DNA from: Streptomyces narbonensis
Lineage (GTDB): Bacteria; Actinomycetota; Actinomycetes; Streptomycetales; Streptomycetaceae
Reading direction: 5' to 3'
DNA length: 64,000 nucleotides
Assembly (NCBI RefSeq): GCF_014649015.1
Contig: NZ_BMSF01000012.1
Location: 1-64,000 of the forward strand
Positions 51,751-59,969 of this stretch are shown here, in pieces. How positions within the stretch are numbered: position 1 is the first letter of the stretch; every line of letters starts with the position of its first letter. The notes under the pieces are model-generated. The model had not been told where the DNA came from. It worked only from the letters and a program-made list of their open reading frames with translations, and did no database searches. The position numbers and the translations under genes were made by a program.

Positions 51751-53637
51751 CTACGGGGCCGAGCGTCGGACCTGCTGCGACATGACGAGCCGCACGTTCC
51801 GCAGGCGCGCCTCGGTGTTCGTGTGCGCGGCCCTGGCCGCGATGCCCCGGCCCTTCGCGGCCCTGTCGGCCTCGGCCCCCGGCGGTGTGGGATGCGGCCG
51901 GCCGGGATACGACTGCGGCGGGAGGTACTGCCCGGGGTACTGCTGCCCCGGGTGCTGCTGCTGCGGGGGCATCTGCGGCGGAAGGCCCGGCGGCGGCGCC
52001 GCCGACTGGGCCTCTTCCACGAGGACCGTCTCCAGTGCCTGACCGAATCCGAGCCCCACGGCGTACGCGTCGGCCTTGAACTCGGCCCGGCGGTGGAGCC
52101 AGGCGACGAGCAGCGGAGCAGCCGCCACGGGAAGGACGAACCACCAGTTCCCCTGGACGAAGGTGAAGACGAAGAGGAACTGCACGATCATCAGGGTGAG
52201 GCAGCCCCCGCAGGCGATGCCGGCCCAGTGCTTCGTCCGGAAGAGGACGAAGAGCAGTACGACGATGGCCCGCCCGGCGGCCCGCGCGGGCAGGGCGTAC
52301 CAGTCGGCCAGCATCGCCGCCCAGGTGTGACCGCCCACGTGGTGGCCGAGCTCGTGCGCGAGCACGGCACCGAGACGGGAGTTGGGCAGGCGGTCCATCG
52401 CGTGCCGCGTGACGGCGACGATGTGCCCGGCGGCGGCCGTGGCGTTGAGCTCGGTGCGCTCCTGGATCCAGAGCTCGTACGTCTCCCGGTCCACGCCCGC
52501 GCGCCGCGTCACCTGCTCCCACACCAGGTCGAGCCGCTGCGCCTCCTCGGGGGTGGGCCTGCGCATGCCGAACAGGCGCCGGGCGATGGCCGATTCGACC
52601 TTGCGGTGGAAGACCAGCGGACCGGAGAACAGCCAGACCACCGGCACGACCACCGCGAGGACGGGGTTGACCAGGGCGGACAGGAAGGCGACGACACCCA
52701 GGCTGATGACCCCGATGGGAACGGTCACCAGAAGATGGGACAACGCGGCACCGTCCATCCCCCGTTGGACAGACTTCACCATCCGGCGACCGTGGTCCAG
52801 GGCCAGGTCGTCATGGGAGTCGGCGGGCACCACGTCACCCCCGGACCGGGGCCCGGGCACCGCGGACACCGCCCCCTCGGCGGCGTACGCCGGCGGCGCC
52901 TCGTCCCGTAAGACGGTCTGCACGTCCCCGGGGTACGAGGGCTCGGCGACGCCCGCGAGGACGGAGGACGAGACCGCCTCGGGGTACGCGGGCGAGGCGT
53001 CCTGCGGGGAGACCGAGAGGGCCTCGCCCGGATAGACGGAGGGCGCGGCGTCGCCCGGGTAGGCGGGGGGCGCGGCGTCGCCCGGGTAGGCGGGGGGCGC
53101 GGCGTCGCCCGGGTAGGCGGGGGGCGCGGCGTCGCCCGGGTAGGCGGGGGGCGCGGCGTCGCCCGGGTAGGTGGGGGGCGCGGCGTCGCCCGGGTAGGTG
53201 GGGGCAGGGATCTCGCTGGGGTAGGCAGGCGGAGGGATCTCACTGGGATAGGCGGGCGGAGGGATCTCAGCGGGGTACGCGGGAGGAACGTCCTCAAAAG
53301 TGATGGGCGTCGACTCGCCCGGGTACGCGGGGGGTTCAGGTTCGCCTGGGTACGCGGGGGCCGCGGCGCCCGGGTACGTGGGCGCGCCGTCGTCGTCCCC
53401 CGGGTACGCGGGGGCCGCCGGGTGCGCCGGCGGCGTGGGCGGTGCCGGGGTCTCACCCGGGTGAGGCGGGGATGTCTCCCCCTCGCCCGGGTACGGGGGC
53501 GGGGCCTGGCCTCCCGGGTACGGGGGCGGGAGCTGTCCTCCCGGGTACGGGGGCGGGGCCTGGCCTCCCGGGTAGGGCGGTGGCGGGGCGTCCTCCCCCG
53601 GGTACGGCGGGGGCGGGACGTCCTCGTGGTCGGACAT
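51751..53637 (-). CDS. M48-type membrane metallopeptidase with a Pro/Tyr-rich repeat N-terminus
   Basis: The 628-aa protein starts with about 250 residues of PPPYPG and GDAAPPAYP repeats, the latter nine residues long and copied about seven times by a 27-bp DNA repeat. Two membrane helices follow (about 305-345), then the M48 domain with zinc motif AVLAHELGHHVGG (about 427) and the third ligand in AEFKADAYAVG (about 519). Two more membrane helices lie between them. A second Pro/Gln/Gly-rich stretch is near the C-terminus. HtpX-like enzymes cut membrane or misfolded proteins. AGGAG precedes ATG. It lies 75 bp downstream of the membrane-effector-like gene on the same strand. Confidence 0.85.
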   Translation of the reverse strand: MSDHEDVPPPPYPGEDAPPPPYPGGQAPPPYPGGQLPPPYPGGQAPPPYPGEGETSPPHPGETPAPPTPPAHPAAPAYPGDDDGAPTYPGAAAPAYPGEPEPPAYPGESTPITFEDVPPAYPAEIPPPAYPSEIPPPAYPSEIPAPTYPGDAAPPTYPGDAAPPAYPGDAAPPAYPGDAAPPAYPGDAAPPAYPGDAAPSVYPGEALSVSPQDASPAYPEAVSSSVLAGVAEPSYPGDVQTVLRDEAPPAYAAEGAVSAVPGPRSGGDVVPADSHDDLALDHGRRMVKSVQRGMDGAALSHLLVTVPIGVISLGVVAFLSALVNPVLAVVVPVVWLFSGPLVFHRKVESAIARRLFGMRRPTPEEAQRLDLVWEQVTRRAGVDRETYELWIQERTELNATAAAGHIVAVTRHAMDRLPNSRLGAVLAHELGHHVGGHTWAAMLADWYALPARAAGRAIVVLLFVLFRTKHWAGIACGGCLTLMIVQFLFVFTFVQGNWWFVLPVAAAPLLVAWLHRRAEFKADAYAVGLGFGQALETVLVEEAQSAAPPPGLPPQMPPQQQHPGQQYPGQYLPPQSYPGRPHPTPPGAEADRAAKGRGIAARAAHTNTEARLRNVRLVMSQQVRRSAP

Positions 53638-53712
53638 GGCGAAGTGTCTCCTGACGGTTGTGCGTGACGAATCGTCGGCGGCGGCGTCCGCCCGCGCGGT
53701 GGCCGCGCCGTG

Positions 53713-54261
53713 TCAGCCGGCAAGCAGCGCGCCGGGCAGCAGCACCAGGGCGACCGTGAACCCGGCGATGCCCACCCGCAGCCAGTCGTACTTGATCGAG
53801 ACGATCCGGCTGTTCTCCATGAGCGAGGCGATGACGGCGGCCCTCGGCGCACGGTCGGTGTCCCGCAGCGCCTCCTCCAGGACCTCCTGTCCGTGGCGCG
53901 CCGCGCCCCGGATGTCCGCGAAGTGGGTGAGGGGGTCGCCGGGCTGCCAGCCGACGGTCCGGTAGCGGGGTACGACGGCCATGAGCAGGGCGGTGAGCGA
54001 GACGAGGAAGCACGCGGCCCCGGCCCACCACAGCACCTGGCCGAAACCCGAGAGGTCGGTGGGGTGCCAGCCGCGCGCGGCGAGCACGCCGACGAGCGCC
54101 GCGGCGGCCATGCCCTGCGCCGCCACCAGGATGGAGCCCTTGGTGTCGGCGCGGACGGCCTCCTGCCGGAGTTCGCCCAGGAGCCGCTCGGCCGCGCCCG
54201 GTGACAGGTCCGCGGCCCGCGGCGCCGCCGCGGTGCCCCCTTCGGGAGCGGGCGTACTCAT
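53713..54261 (-). CDS. Three-helix membrane protein resembling Pycsar (PycTM) effectors
   Basis: The 182-aa protein has an amphipathic helix with ELRQEAVRADTKGSILVAA (29-47), membrane helices at about 44-62 and 76-97, a cytoplasmic helical region with the LMENSRIVSIKYDWLR motif (147-162), and a last membrane helix at 163-180. The ADTK motif ahead of the first helix and the R/K-x-K-Y-x-x-LR motif before the last are those I associate with the Pycsar effector family, which damages the membrane when a cyclic pyrimidine is sensed. A nucleotide cyclase gene lies in the same gene set. ATG overlaps the SPFH gene stop by four bases. Functional assignment is inference. Confidence 0.62.
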   Translation of the reverse strand: MSTPAPEGGTAAAPRAADLSPGAAERLLGELRQEAVRADTKGSILVAAQGMAAAALVGVLAARGWHPTDLSGFGQVLWWAGAACFLVSLTALLMAVVPRYRTVGWQPGDPLTHFADIRGAARHGQEVLEEALRDTDRAPRAAVIASLMENSRIVSIKYDWLRVGIAGFTVALVLLPGALLAG

Positions 54262-55466
54262 CGGGGCGGCTGCGGAGGCGTGCGGTAGCCGAAGACCGGC
54301 CCGTCCTCCGGCGGGGGCGGGGCCGCCGCGGTGTCGGGCGCCCCGGGCACCAGGTCCTCGACGGGGGCGTCGGCCGGGGCCCCGGCTCCCTCGACCGCCG
54401 CCGCGTCGACCGCGGGCTGTGGCAGCACCGGGCCCGGGGACAGCTTCGCCCCGAGGACCTCCTTGATGACGTTCGCCGCGAGCCGGCGGGGCTCGTCCAT
54501 CTGGTGTTCCTCCAGCCCGCCCGGCCCGCCGCCGAGCGCCTGGATGGCGACCGTCAGCTGGTTCTTCATCGCCAGCAACTGGTCCTGGCGCAGGTTCTCC
54601 ATCACGAGCCGGGCGTCCTCGGGGTGCCGGGCCAGCTGGAAGGCCATCGCGGCCGGGCCGCCGCGCTCCAGGTAGTAGGCGTAGTACTCGATCTTCTTGG
54701 CCTCGATCTCCTGGAGCTCCAGCTCCTGCTGCCCGCGGGCGAGGCTGCGCTCGTGGTCGAGCTCCTGCTGCTGGAAGTCGATGCGGTGCTGCTGCCGGCC
54801 CTGGACGAGCGCGCGCTCCGCGGCCAGTTCGTCCTCCCGCATGAGCAGGGCGTGCTGCGGTTCGAGCTTCTCGCGTGCGAACGCGATCTCGCGCATCTGG
54901 CGTTCCTGTTCGAGGGCCGCCTCGTCCCGCCGGATCTGGAGGCCGCAGCGGACGTCGAGTCCGGCGCGTACGCCCAGCGGCCCGGCGGCCTCGACGGCCT
55001 TGCGGGCGTGGGACTCGGCCGCCGCGCTGTCCTCCATGTCGAAGCCCCGGAGGACAGGCCGGACGGAGTCCTCGACGAGGCGCTGGACCATGGCCGGGAC
55101 GTTCCGCTCGCCGCTCGCCACGAAGGCGGCCGGGTCGACGACCTGCCAGGTGCAGCTCAGCGTCACCTCGAACAGGAAGGCGTCGCGCCGGCTGGGGACG
55201 GCGAGGAGGGTGGCGGCCTCGTGCCGGCCCATGTCCACCTCGTACACGCTGGTCCAGCGCTTGGTGGCGAGCTCGGTGCGGCTCGGCCGGCTCGGCGGCA
55301 GATAGGTGTCGCGGCTTCCCTGGGCCGTCGTGAAGACGAGGGCGTGGTCGATGCGCGTGGCGCGCAGCGGCTTGAAGCGGGACAGCTCCTGGATCGTGAC
55401 CACCGGGTCGACGAGCGCGGTGTGGCGGTTCGCGTCCTGCTGCCACTGGGGCGGCTGGCTCATCAT
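54258..55466 (-). CDS. SPFH/band-7-like protein with a coiled coil
   Basis: The 402-aa protein has a beta-rich start, a segment at about 70-180 like SPFH domains (FLFEVTLSCTWQVVDPAAFV, then VEDSVRPVLRGFDMEDSAAA), a long Glu/Gln-rich coiled coil at about 180-265, and a Pro/Ala-rich acidic C-terminus. It has no N-terminal membrane anchor. SPFH proteins form scaffolds or cages at membranes and recruit partners. ATG at 55466, followed by a second ATG, has GGAGCC upstream. It overlaps the membrane-effector-like gene, suggesting that the two work together. Confidence 0.65.
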   Translation of the reverse strand: MMSQPPQWQQDANRHTALVDPVVTIQELSRFKPLRATRIDHALVFTTAQGSRDTYLPPSRPSRTELATKRWTSVYEVDMGRHEAATLLAVPSRRDAFLFEVTLSCTWQVVDPAAFVASGERNVPAMVQRLVEDSVRPVLRGFDMEDSAAAESHARKAVEAAGPLGVRAGLDVRCGLQIRRDEAALEQERQMREIAFAREKLEPQHALLMREDELAAERALVQGRQQHRIDFQQQELDHERSLARGQQELELQEIEAKKIEYYAYYLERGGPAAMAFQLARHPEDARLVMENLRQDQLLAMKNQLTVAIQALGGGPGGLEEHQMDEPRRLAANVIKEVLGAKLSPGPVLPQPAVDAAAVEGAGAPADAPVEDLVPGAPDTAAAPPPPEDGPVFGYRTPPQPPR

Positions 55467-55554
55467 GGTGACTTGGCTCCTTGGGACCGTTCTGGTGGCG
55501 TGCGCACGAGGCGCACGCCGGGGGTTTACGGCGGTGGTGTACGCGGCGGGTCGT

Positions 55555-55716
55555 GCAGGGGATCCGACGCCCGGGAACCGCGCAGGGGATCCGACGCCCG
55601 GGAACCGCGCAGGGGATCCGACGCCCGGGAACCGCGCAGGGGATCCGACGCCCGGGAACCGCGCAGGGGATCCGACGCCCGGGAACCGCGCAGGGGATCC
55701 GACGCCCGGGAACCGC
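55555..55716. repeat. Six perfect tandem copies of a 27-bp unit inside the operon
   Basis: Copies start at 55555 and every 27 bp to 55690, apparently identical; a degenerate seventh follows. Each has gcaggggatcc and gacgcccgggaacc. The array fills most of the 271-bp gap between the STAND-like and SPFH genes. Being a multiple of three it leaves frames open, but no real gene is seen. Confidence 0.95.
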
Positions 55717-55737
55717 GCCGGTGATCCGCGCCGGGAA

Positions 55738-58107
55738 CTACGCCGGGGACGTACGCCGGGCATGGGCGTCCGCGAGCGGCGGCGCCGACACCAGGACGAG
55801 TGCGCGCAGCCGGAGGGCGACGGAGGGCGCGGCCGATTCGCCCGCGCTCCGCAGGTTCTCCAGCAGGTAGACGAGCCGCTTGTGGTCCTCGGTGGAGACC
55901 GCGAGCAGGGGCAGCAGCTCGGCCAGCGCGGCCTCGGCCCCCCGGTCGTCCTCGGCGGCGCGGACCCATTGACGCAGGGTGTTGAGTCCGGAGGCCGAGC
56001 ACACGGGGTCGTTGAGGACACCGCGCCACAGGGCGGCGAGGGCGTGCCGCAGGACTGCTCCGTCCGTGCCGGGTGTCGCGTCGGCCCGGGCGAACAGGTC
56101 GAGCAGCAGGGCGCGTCCCGTACCCACGGGTCCGTCGGTGGGTCCGCTGGCGTGAACCGTGGCACGCAGGACGAAGTCCCTCGTGGTTCCCCGGAGTTGG
56201 GGCGGCAGCGCGCTCCACAGGCGGGCGACGGAGTCCCAGTCGTCGCGCGCTGCCGCTTCCTGTCCCGCCGCGAGCAGCAGGGCCGCGGCCGACTGGGCGA
56301 GGTCGTCGCGTTCGTTCGACCAGCCGTTGGCGGGCCCGCCCCGGCCTTCCAGGCCCCGTACCGCCTCGGTGAGCGCGGCGAGCGCCTCCTCGGGGAAGGC
56401 GTCCCCGACCAGGGCGTAGCCGCGTACGGCCGTCCAGCGGAGCCGGTGGTCGGGGGCGACGCACCACTCCGCGAGGATCCTGGAGACGTGCGGGGCACCC
56501 AAGTGGTGGGCGAGGGCAAGGGCGTTGGCGGCCGCGAGGCGGGCACGCAGTCGGCGGTCCGCCGCCCAGGAGCGGATGAGGAGTGCCATCGCGGACGGCA
56601 GGTCGGCCTCGGCCATGACGGCGGCGGTGGCGGCGGCGCGGGTGCGGACGACGGGCCGGGGGTCGTCGGCGAGGCGGCGGAGCCAGGCGACGAGCGCGGG
56701 CCGGGCGGAGGGGTGGCCCGTCCAGACCTCGCGCAGCAGGGTGATCGCGGTGAGCCTGTCCCTGAACTGCACCTTCGTCTGGAGCACCGGGCCCCATTCG
56801 GTCTCCTCCGGCTCCTGGTAGCGGTCGGCGAGCGCCTGCTCGACGCGCTGGGCGCTGGAGGTGCCGAAGACGGGGATGCGGGCCGGCTCCCCGGGGTTCT
56901 CGATGCGCTGGAGGAGCGCGAAGAGGACGTCGCTCAGTTCGGCGGTGAGGGGGTAGGGCGCCTCGTCGAAGGTGGCGAGGGCGATGAGGAAGGCCTTGTC
57001 GTGCAGGCTGTGGTCCGCGCTGTCGAACCACTCCCTGACCTGGCGCTCGGCGGCGTAGTGGCCGAAGGCGCCGAGCTCGGCGAGGGACACGGTTCCCCGC
57101 GCGTGGCCGGCGACGCGTTCGGCGAAGCGGGCCGTGTCGGCGACGGGCCGGTGGTGGGCGAGGACGGCCCGTACCTCGGCGAGGGCGAGGAGTTCGTCGA
57201 CGCTCCGCCCTGCCAGGTCCTTGTGCCGGAGGTGTCCGGCGAGCAGGGCCGCGGGCTCCGGCGGTTCCCAGGGGACCGGGCTCAGGCTGCCGTGGACGAC
57301 CGGGTGGGGTCCGACGACCACGACGAGGTGGCTGTCGGAGGCGTGGAGCCGCTCGCTGAGGGCGCGGATGTGGTGCTCGCGCAGGGGGCGTTCGGCGGTG
57401 GTGACGAAGTCGGCGACGAGGTGTCCGCAGGCGTCGCGGAGCTCTCCGGCGAGCCGGCCCGGCGGGAGCGCCGGGTCGAGGGCCCGGTAGGAGCGGGAGC
57501 CGACGGCGCGGAGCAGCATGAGGGCGGCGGCGCGGCGGCCCGTGGTGGCGGGTCCCGAGAGGATGGCGACGCGGTGTTCGCGAAGTCCGGCGAGGGCGAG
57601 GGCGAAGGGGCTGCCGGGCTGCCACGGTCCGTGGGGTAAGCCCCCGTCTGCGCCCGAGTCGGCCGGGGCGGGCGGGCCGACCTCGCGGTCCGTCCCCGTC
57701 TCCCCCTCGCCCACGGGGTGGACGAAGTTCCGTGCGAGTGCCTCGACTTCGGAGCCGGGGATCTCCCCCGAGCGTTCCTCGGTGTCGCCGCCGAGGTGGT
57801 ACTCGACCTTGCTGCCGCCGAGGATGACGTCTCCGGTGACCTGGCCGCCGCTCACGCCGTGCTGATCGCCTCCCACCAGCGAACCGCCGACGCGGGCGGA
57901 GCGGCCGAGCATGATGCCGGGGCTGTGCCGGTAGAGGTCGCGACGGGAGTCCCAGGCGTACTCCGTCTCGTTCTCGGCGTCCGCCGGGTCCTCGGTACCG
58001 GGGGCCGTGTCGCCGGTCCCCTCCGGGGTGCGCGCGTCCGCCTCGGCCGACTCGGGGTACGGCCCCTGACCGTCCGGGCCGCCCTGGTGCTCCTGGGGTG
58101 TGGTCAC
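55738..58107 (-). CDS. STAND-like NTPase with helical repeats
   Basis: The 789-aa protein has an acidic disordered N-terminus, a Gly-rich motif at about 74-98 (GGDQHGVSGGQVTGD) shared with the upstream cyclase, and a P-loop-type domain from about 160. The Walker A region reads GPATTGRR instead of GxxxxGKS, and HLVVVVGPHP is the likely strand of Walker B. From about 430 on it is made of Leu/Ala/Arg-rich helical pairs like HEAT repeats. This layout fits STAND-type sensor/switch proteins of bacterial conflict systems, with a degenerate nucleotide site. ATGA overlap with the cyclase gene. Confidence 0.6.
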   Translation of the reverse strand: MTTPQEHQGGPDGQGPYPESAEADARTPEGTGDTAPGTEDPADAENETEYAWDSRRDLYRHSPGIMLGRSARVGGSLVGGDQHGVSGGQVTGDVILGGSKVEYHLGGDTEERSGEIPGSEVEALARNFVHPVGEGETGTDREVGPPAPADSGADGGLPHGPWQPGSPFALALAGLREHRVAILSGPATTGRRAAALMLLRAVGSRSYRALDPALPPGRLAGELRDACGHLVADFVTTAERPLREHHIRALSERLHASDSHLVVVVGPHPVVHGSLSPVPWEPPEPAALLAGHLRHKDLAGRSVDELLALAEVRAVLAHHRPVADTARFAERVAGHARGTVSLAELGAFGHYAAERQVREWFDSADHSLHDKAFLIALATFDEAPYPLTAELSDVLFALLQRIENPGEPARIPVFGTSSAQRVEQALADRYQEPEETEWGPVLQTKVQFRDRLTAITLLREVWTGHPSARPALVAWLRRLADDPRPVVRTRAAATAAVMAEADLPSAMALLIRSWAADRRLRARLAAANALALAHHLGAPHVSRILAEWCVAPDHRLRWTAVRGYALVGDAFPEEALAALTEAVRGLEGRGGPANGWSNERDDLAQSAAALLLAAGQEAAARDDWDSVARLWSALPPQLRGTTRDFVLRATVHASGPTDGPVGTGRALLLDLFARADATPGTDGAVLRHALAALWRGVLNDPVCSASGLNTLRQWVRAAEDDRGAEAALAELLPLLAVSTEDHKRLVYLLENLRSAGESAAPSVALRLRALVLVSAPPLADAHARRTSPA
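57814..57870. repeat. Copy 1 of a 57-bp duplicated coding segment
   Basis: Encodes the glycine-rich motif of the STAND-like protein. It matches 58146-58202 at 54 of 57 positions. Confidence 0.92.
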
Positions 58108-59042
58108 GACCGGCTCCCGTCGGTGGGGCCGTCCTCGGCGCGGGTGCCGCCGAGGACGACGTCACCGGTGACCTGGCCGCCGCTCACGCCGTGCTGGTCG
58201 CCGCCGACGAGGGAGCCGTGGATCACTGGCGCCCCGCCGTGGAAGTGGAAGACGGCCCCGGCCGACGGCTGCTGCGGAGCCGGAGCCGGAGCAGCGGCCG
58301 GAGTCGTCACGGGAGCGACTGCGGCGGGCTCGGCGGGCGCCGTGGCAGGCAGCCCGGCGGGCGCCGCGGCAGGGGGTCCCGCGGGAGCCGTGGCAGGGAG
58401 GTCCGCGGGAGCCTCCGCGCTCCGGGTCGTCCCGGCGGTCTCGGGGCCCCGGTCCGGTGCCGCGCCCTGGTGGATCCAGGCGGCCAGCACCCCGTCCTTC
58501 ACGGTGACGTCCGCCCGCCGGAAGAGTTCCGGCCGTACTCCTCGGTGGCCGTGCCGCACCACGCCCTCGTAGACGGGTGCGCTCACCGCGAGGACGCAGT
58601 GCTCGTCCCCGCGCTCGGCGAGCGCGGACCGCAGGACGTCCGCGTCGAGCAGCCGGCAGGCCTGGTTGAGGTCGTGGCCGACGAGTCCACCGGTCGTCCC
58701 GGCGTGCGGGTCGTGGGCGACCTCGCCGGCGGCGAGGACGATCCTCATCCGCATCTGGGCGCTGTCCGAGGCCAACAGATTGTGCTCGTGCAGGAGTTCG
58801 GGGGTCGTGGTCAGCAGCGACCGCAGGATCGCGGTCTTCGCCACGTCCCCGCTGAGCAGGGCGATCAGGCCGTCGCCCCGGTCTTCGCGGTACTGCTGGT
58901 TGGCCTCGACGCCGGCGGCTTCGAGCGTCTGGTCCACGATCTTGTTGAAGGTGCGCCGCAGGACGGCCTGCACCACGTCGTCGCGACGACTGAACCGCTC
59001 GACGTCGATCAGCAGGATGGTCCGGTTGACAGGCTCGCGCAT
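58104..59042 (-). CDS. Class III nucleotide cyclase with a Gly-rich C-terminal motif
   Basis: The 312-aa protein has a class III cyclase domain at about 5-185. The first metal Asp is in TILLIDVERFS (D13), the second in REDRGDGLIALL (D57), and the Asn/Arg transition-state pair in VGHDLNQACRLL (N126, R130), so it may be active. Which base it cyclises cannot be read reliably. A Pro/Ala-rich linker follows, then FHFHGGAP and the Gly-rich motif GGDQHGVSGGQVTGD near the C-terminus, shared with the next gene. ATG at 59042 has GGAAGG upstream. It is the first of the set running down to the M48 peptidase, with a Crp-like site about 103 bp upstream. Confidence 0.75.
   Translation of the reverse strand: MREPVNRTILLIDVERFSRRDDVVQAVLRRTFNKIVDQTLEAAGVEANQQYREDRGDGLIALLSGDVAKTAILRSLLTTTPELLHEHNLLASDSAQMRMRIVLAAGEVAHDPHAGTTGGLVGHDLNQACRLLDADVLRSALAERGDEHCVLAVSAPVYEGVVRHGHRGVRPELFRRADVTVKDGVLAAWIHQGAAPDRGPETAGTTRSAEAPADLPATAPAGPPAAAPAGLPATAPAEPAAVAPVTTPAAAPAPAPQQPSAGAVFHFHGGAPVIHGSLVGGDQHGVSGGQVTGDVVLGGTRAEDGPTDGSRS
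58146..58202. repeat. Copy 2 of the 57-bp duplicated coding segment
   Basis: Encodes the glycine-rich C-terminal motif of the cyclase. The same reading frame is used as in the copy at 57814-57870. Confidence 0.92.
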
Positions 59043-59144
59043 GGCCGCCTTCCGCTGGTTGCACGGCCCACGGGGGGCCTTCTGGACATCAAGAAGATGT
59101 CAGGGGAGGGGGGTTCGAGGCGACGGAACCTAGCACACTCGGAA

Positions 59145-59160
59145 TGTGACCGTGTACACA
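59145..59160. promoter_or_regulatory. Crp/Fnr-like binding site between the receptor and cyclase genes
   Basis: TGTGACCGTGTACACA matches the TGTGA-N6-TCACA Crp pattern at nine of ten fixed positions and contains the palindrome GTGTACAC. It lies 37-52 bp before the... receptor gene stop side of the gap and 103-118 bp upstream of the cyclase start. Confidence 0.55.
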
Positions 59161-59196
59161 GAACGGATCTCGCGGCGGCCGGTCCGACGGCTCCGG

Positions 59197-59883
59197 TCAG
59201 CCGCTCCCCGCACGCGCCATCTGCCGTAGGACGTCCGGTCGTACGACGACGATCCCGCGCCGTCCTGTCCGTACGATGCCCCGCTCCCGTAACTGCTTGA
59301 GCAGGCGCGCGACGGCCTCGCGCGAGGCCCCGACCGAGCCCGCGAGCTCGCTCTGGCTGAGCCCCGCGGTGAGCTGGACGCCGTCCTCCGACTCCTCGCC
59401 GTGGGTGCGGATCAGTTCGAGGAGGAGCAGGGCGAGCCGCTCCTGTACGGCGAGCGAGGCGAACTGCACGCGCCGCCGGTCGCTGTCGCGCGTGCGGTCG
59501 GCGGTCAGTGCCAGCAACTTCCGCGCGATGGAGGGCCGTTCGTCGAGGAGGGCGCCGAACCGATCGGCGTCGACGGCGAGCGCCTCGACGGGTTCGAGCG
59601 CGATGACGGTGGCACCGCGCGGCCGGCCGCTGAGGAGGGCCTGTTCGCCGACGATGTCGCCGGGCCCCCGGAGCGCGAGGAGTGCCTCGTATCCGTTGGG
59701 CGCGGCCGAGGTCACCTTGGCCCAGCCGGAGAGGATGACGAGGACATGGGTCGAGGGCTCGTGCTCGCGGAGCAGCACCTGCCGTGCGGGGAAGGCGAGG
59801 TGGCCGCCGCAGTGGAAGAGCGCGTGCCGGTCCTCGGTGTCCAGGCGGGCCACGAAGGGGACTTGGTCCTCGAACTGCGTCAA
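59197..59883 (-). CDS. Crp/Fnr-family cyclic-nucleotide-type regulator
   Basis: The 228-aa protein has an N-terminal cNMP-binding fold (LAFPARQVLLREHEPSTHVL, then GDIVGEQALLSGRPRGATVIA, which keeps the GE...R-A-T phosphate-binding cassette pattern), a long dimer helix and a Crp helix-turn-helix (LSQSELAGSVGASREAVARLL). No Fe-S Cys cluster is present, so it is not an oxygen-type Fnr. It lies directly upstream of, and on the same strand as, the cyclase gene. It could read the cyclase product and act on the site in the gap. The ligand is not known. Confidence 0.85.
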   Translation of the reverse strand: MTQFEDQVPFVARLDTEDRHALFHCGGHLAFPARQVLLREHEPSTHVLVILSGWAKVTSAAPNGYEALLALRGPGDIVGEQALLSGRPRGATVIALEPVEALAVDADRFGALLDERPSIARKLLALTADRTRDSDRRRVQFASLAVQERLALLLLELIRTHGEESEDGVQLTAGLSQSELAGSVGASREAVARLLKQLRERGIVRTGRRGIVVVRPDVLRQMARAGSG

Positions 59884-59969
59884 CTGTCTCTCCCGGCTAC
59901 CTCTTCGGGCCGCACACGGCCGGACGATCAGCCGGGAGGTTAGCGCATCCCCGCTCGGGGCGGAGCACG

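Noticed and set aside
55526..55740. Repeated peptide GSRASDPLR in a frame continuing from the STAND-like gene region
   Set aside because: It is in a different frame from the real gene and only reflects the 27-bp repeat being divisible by three.
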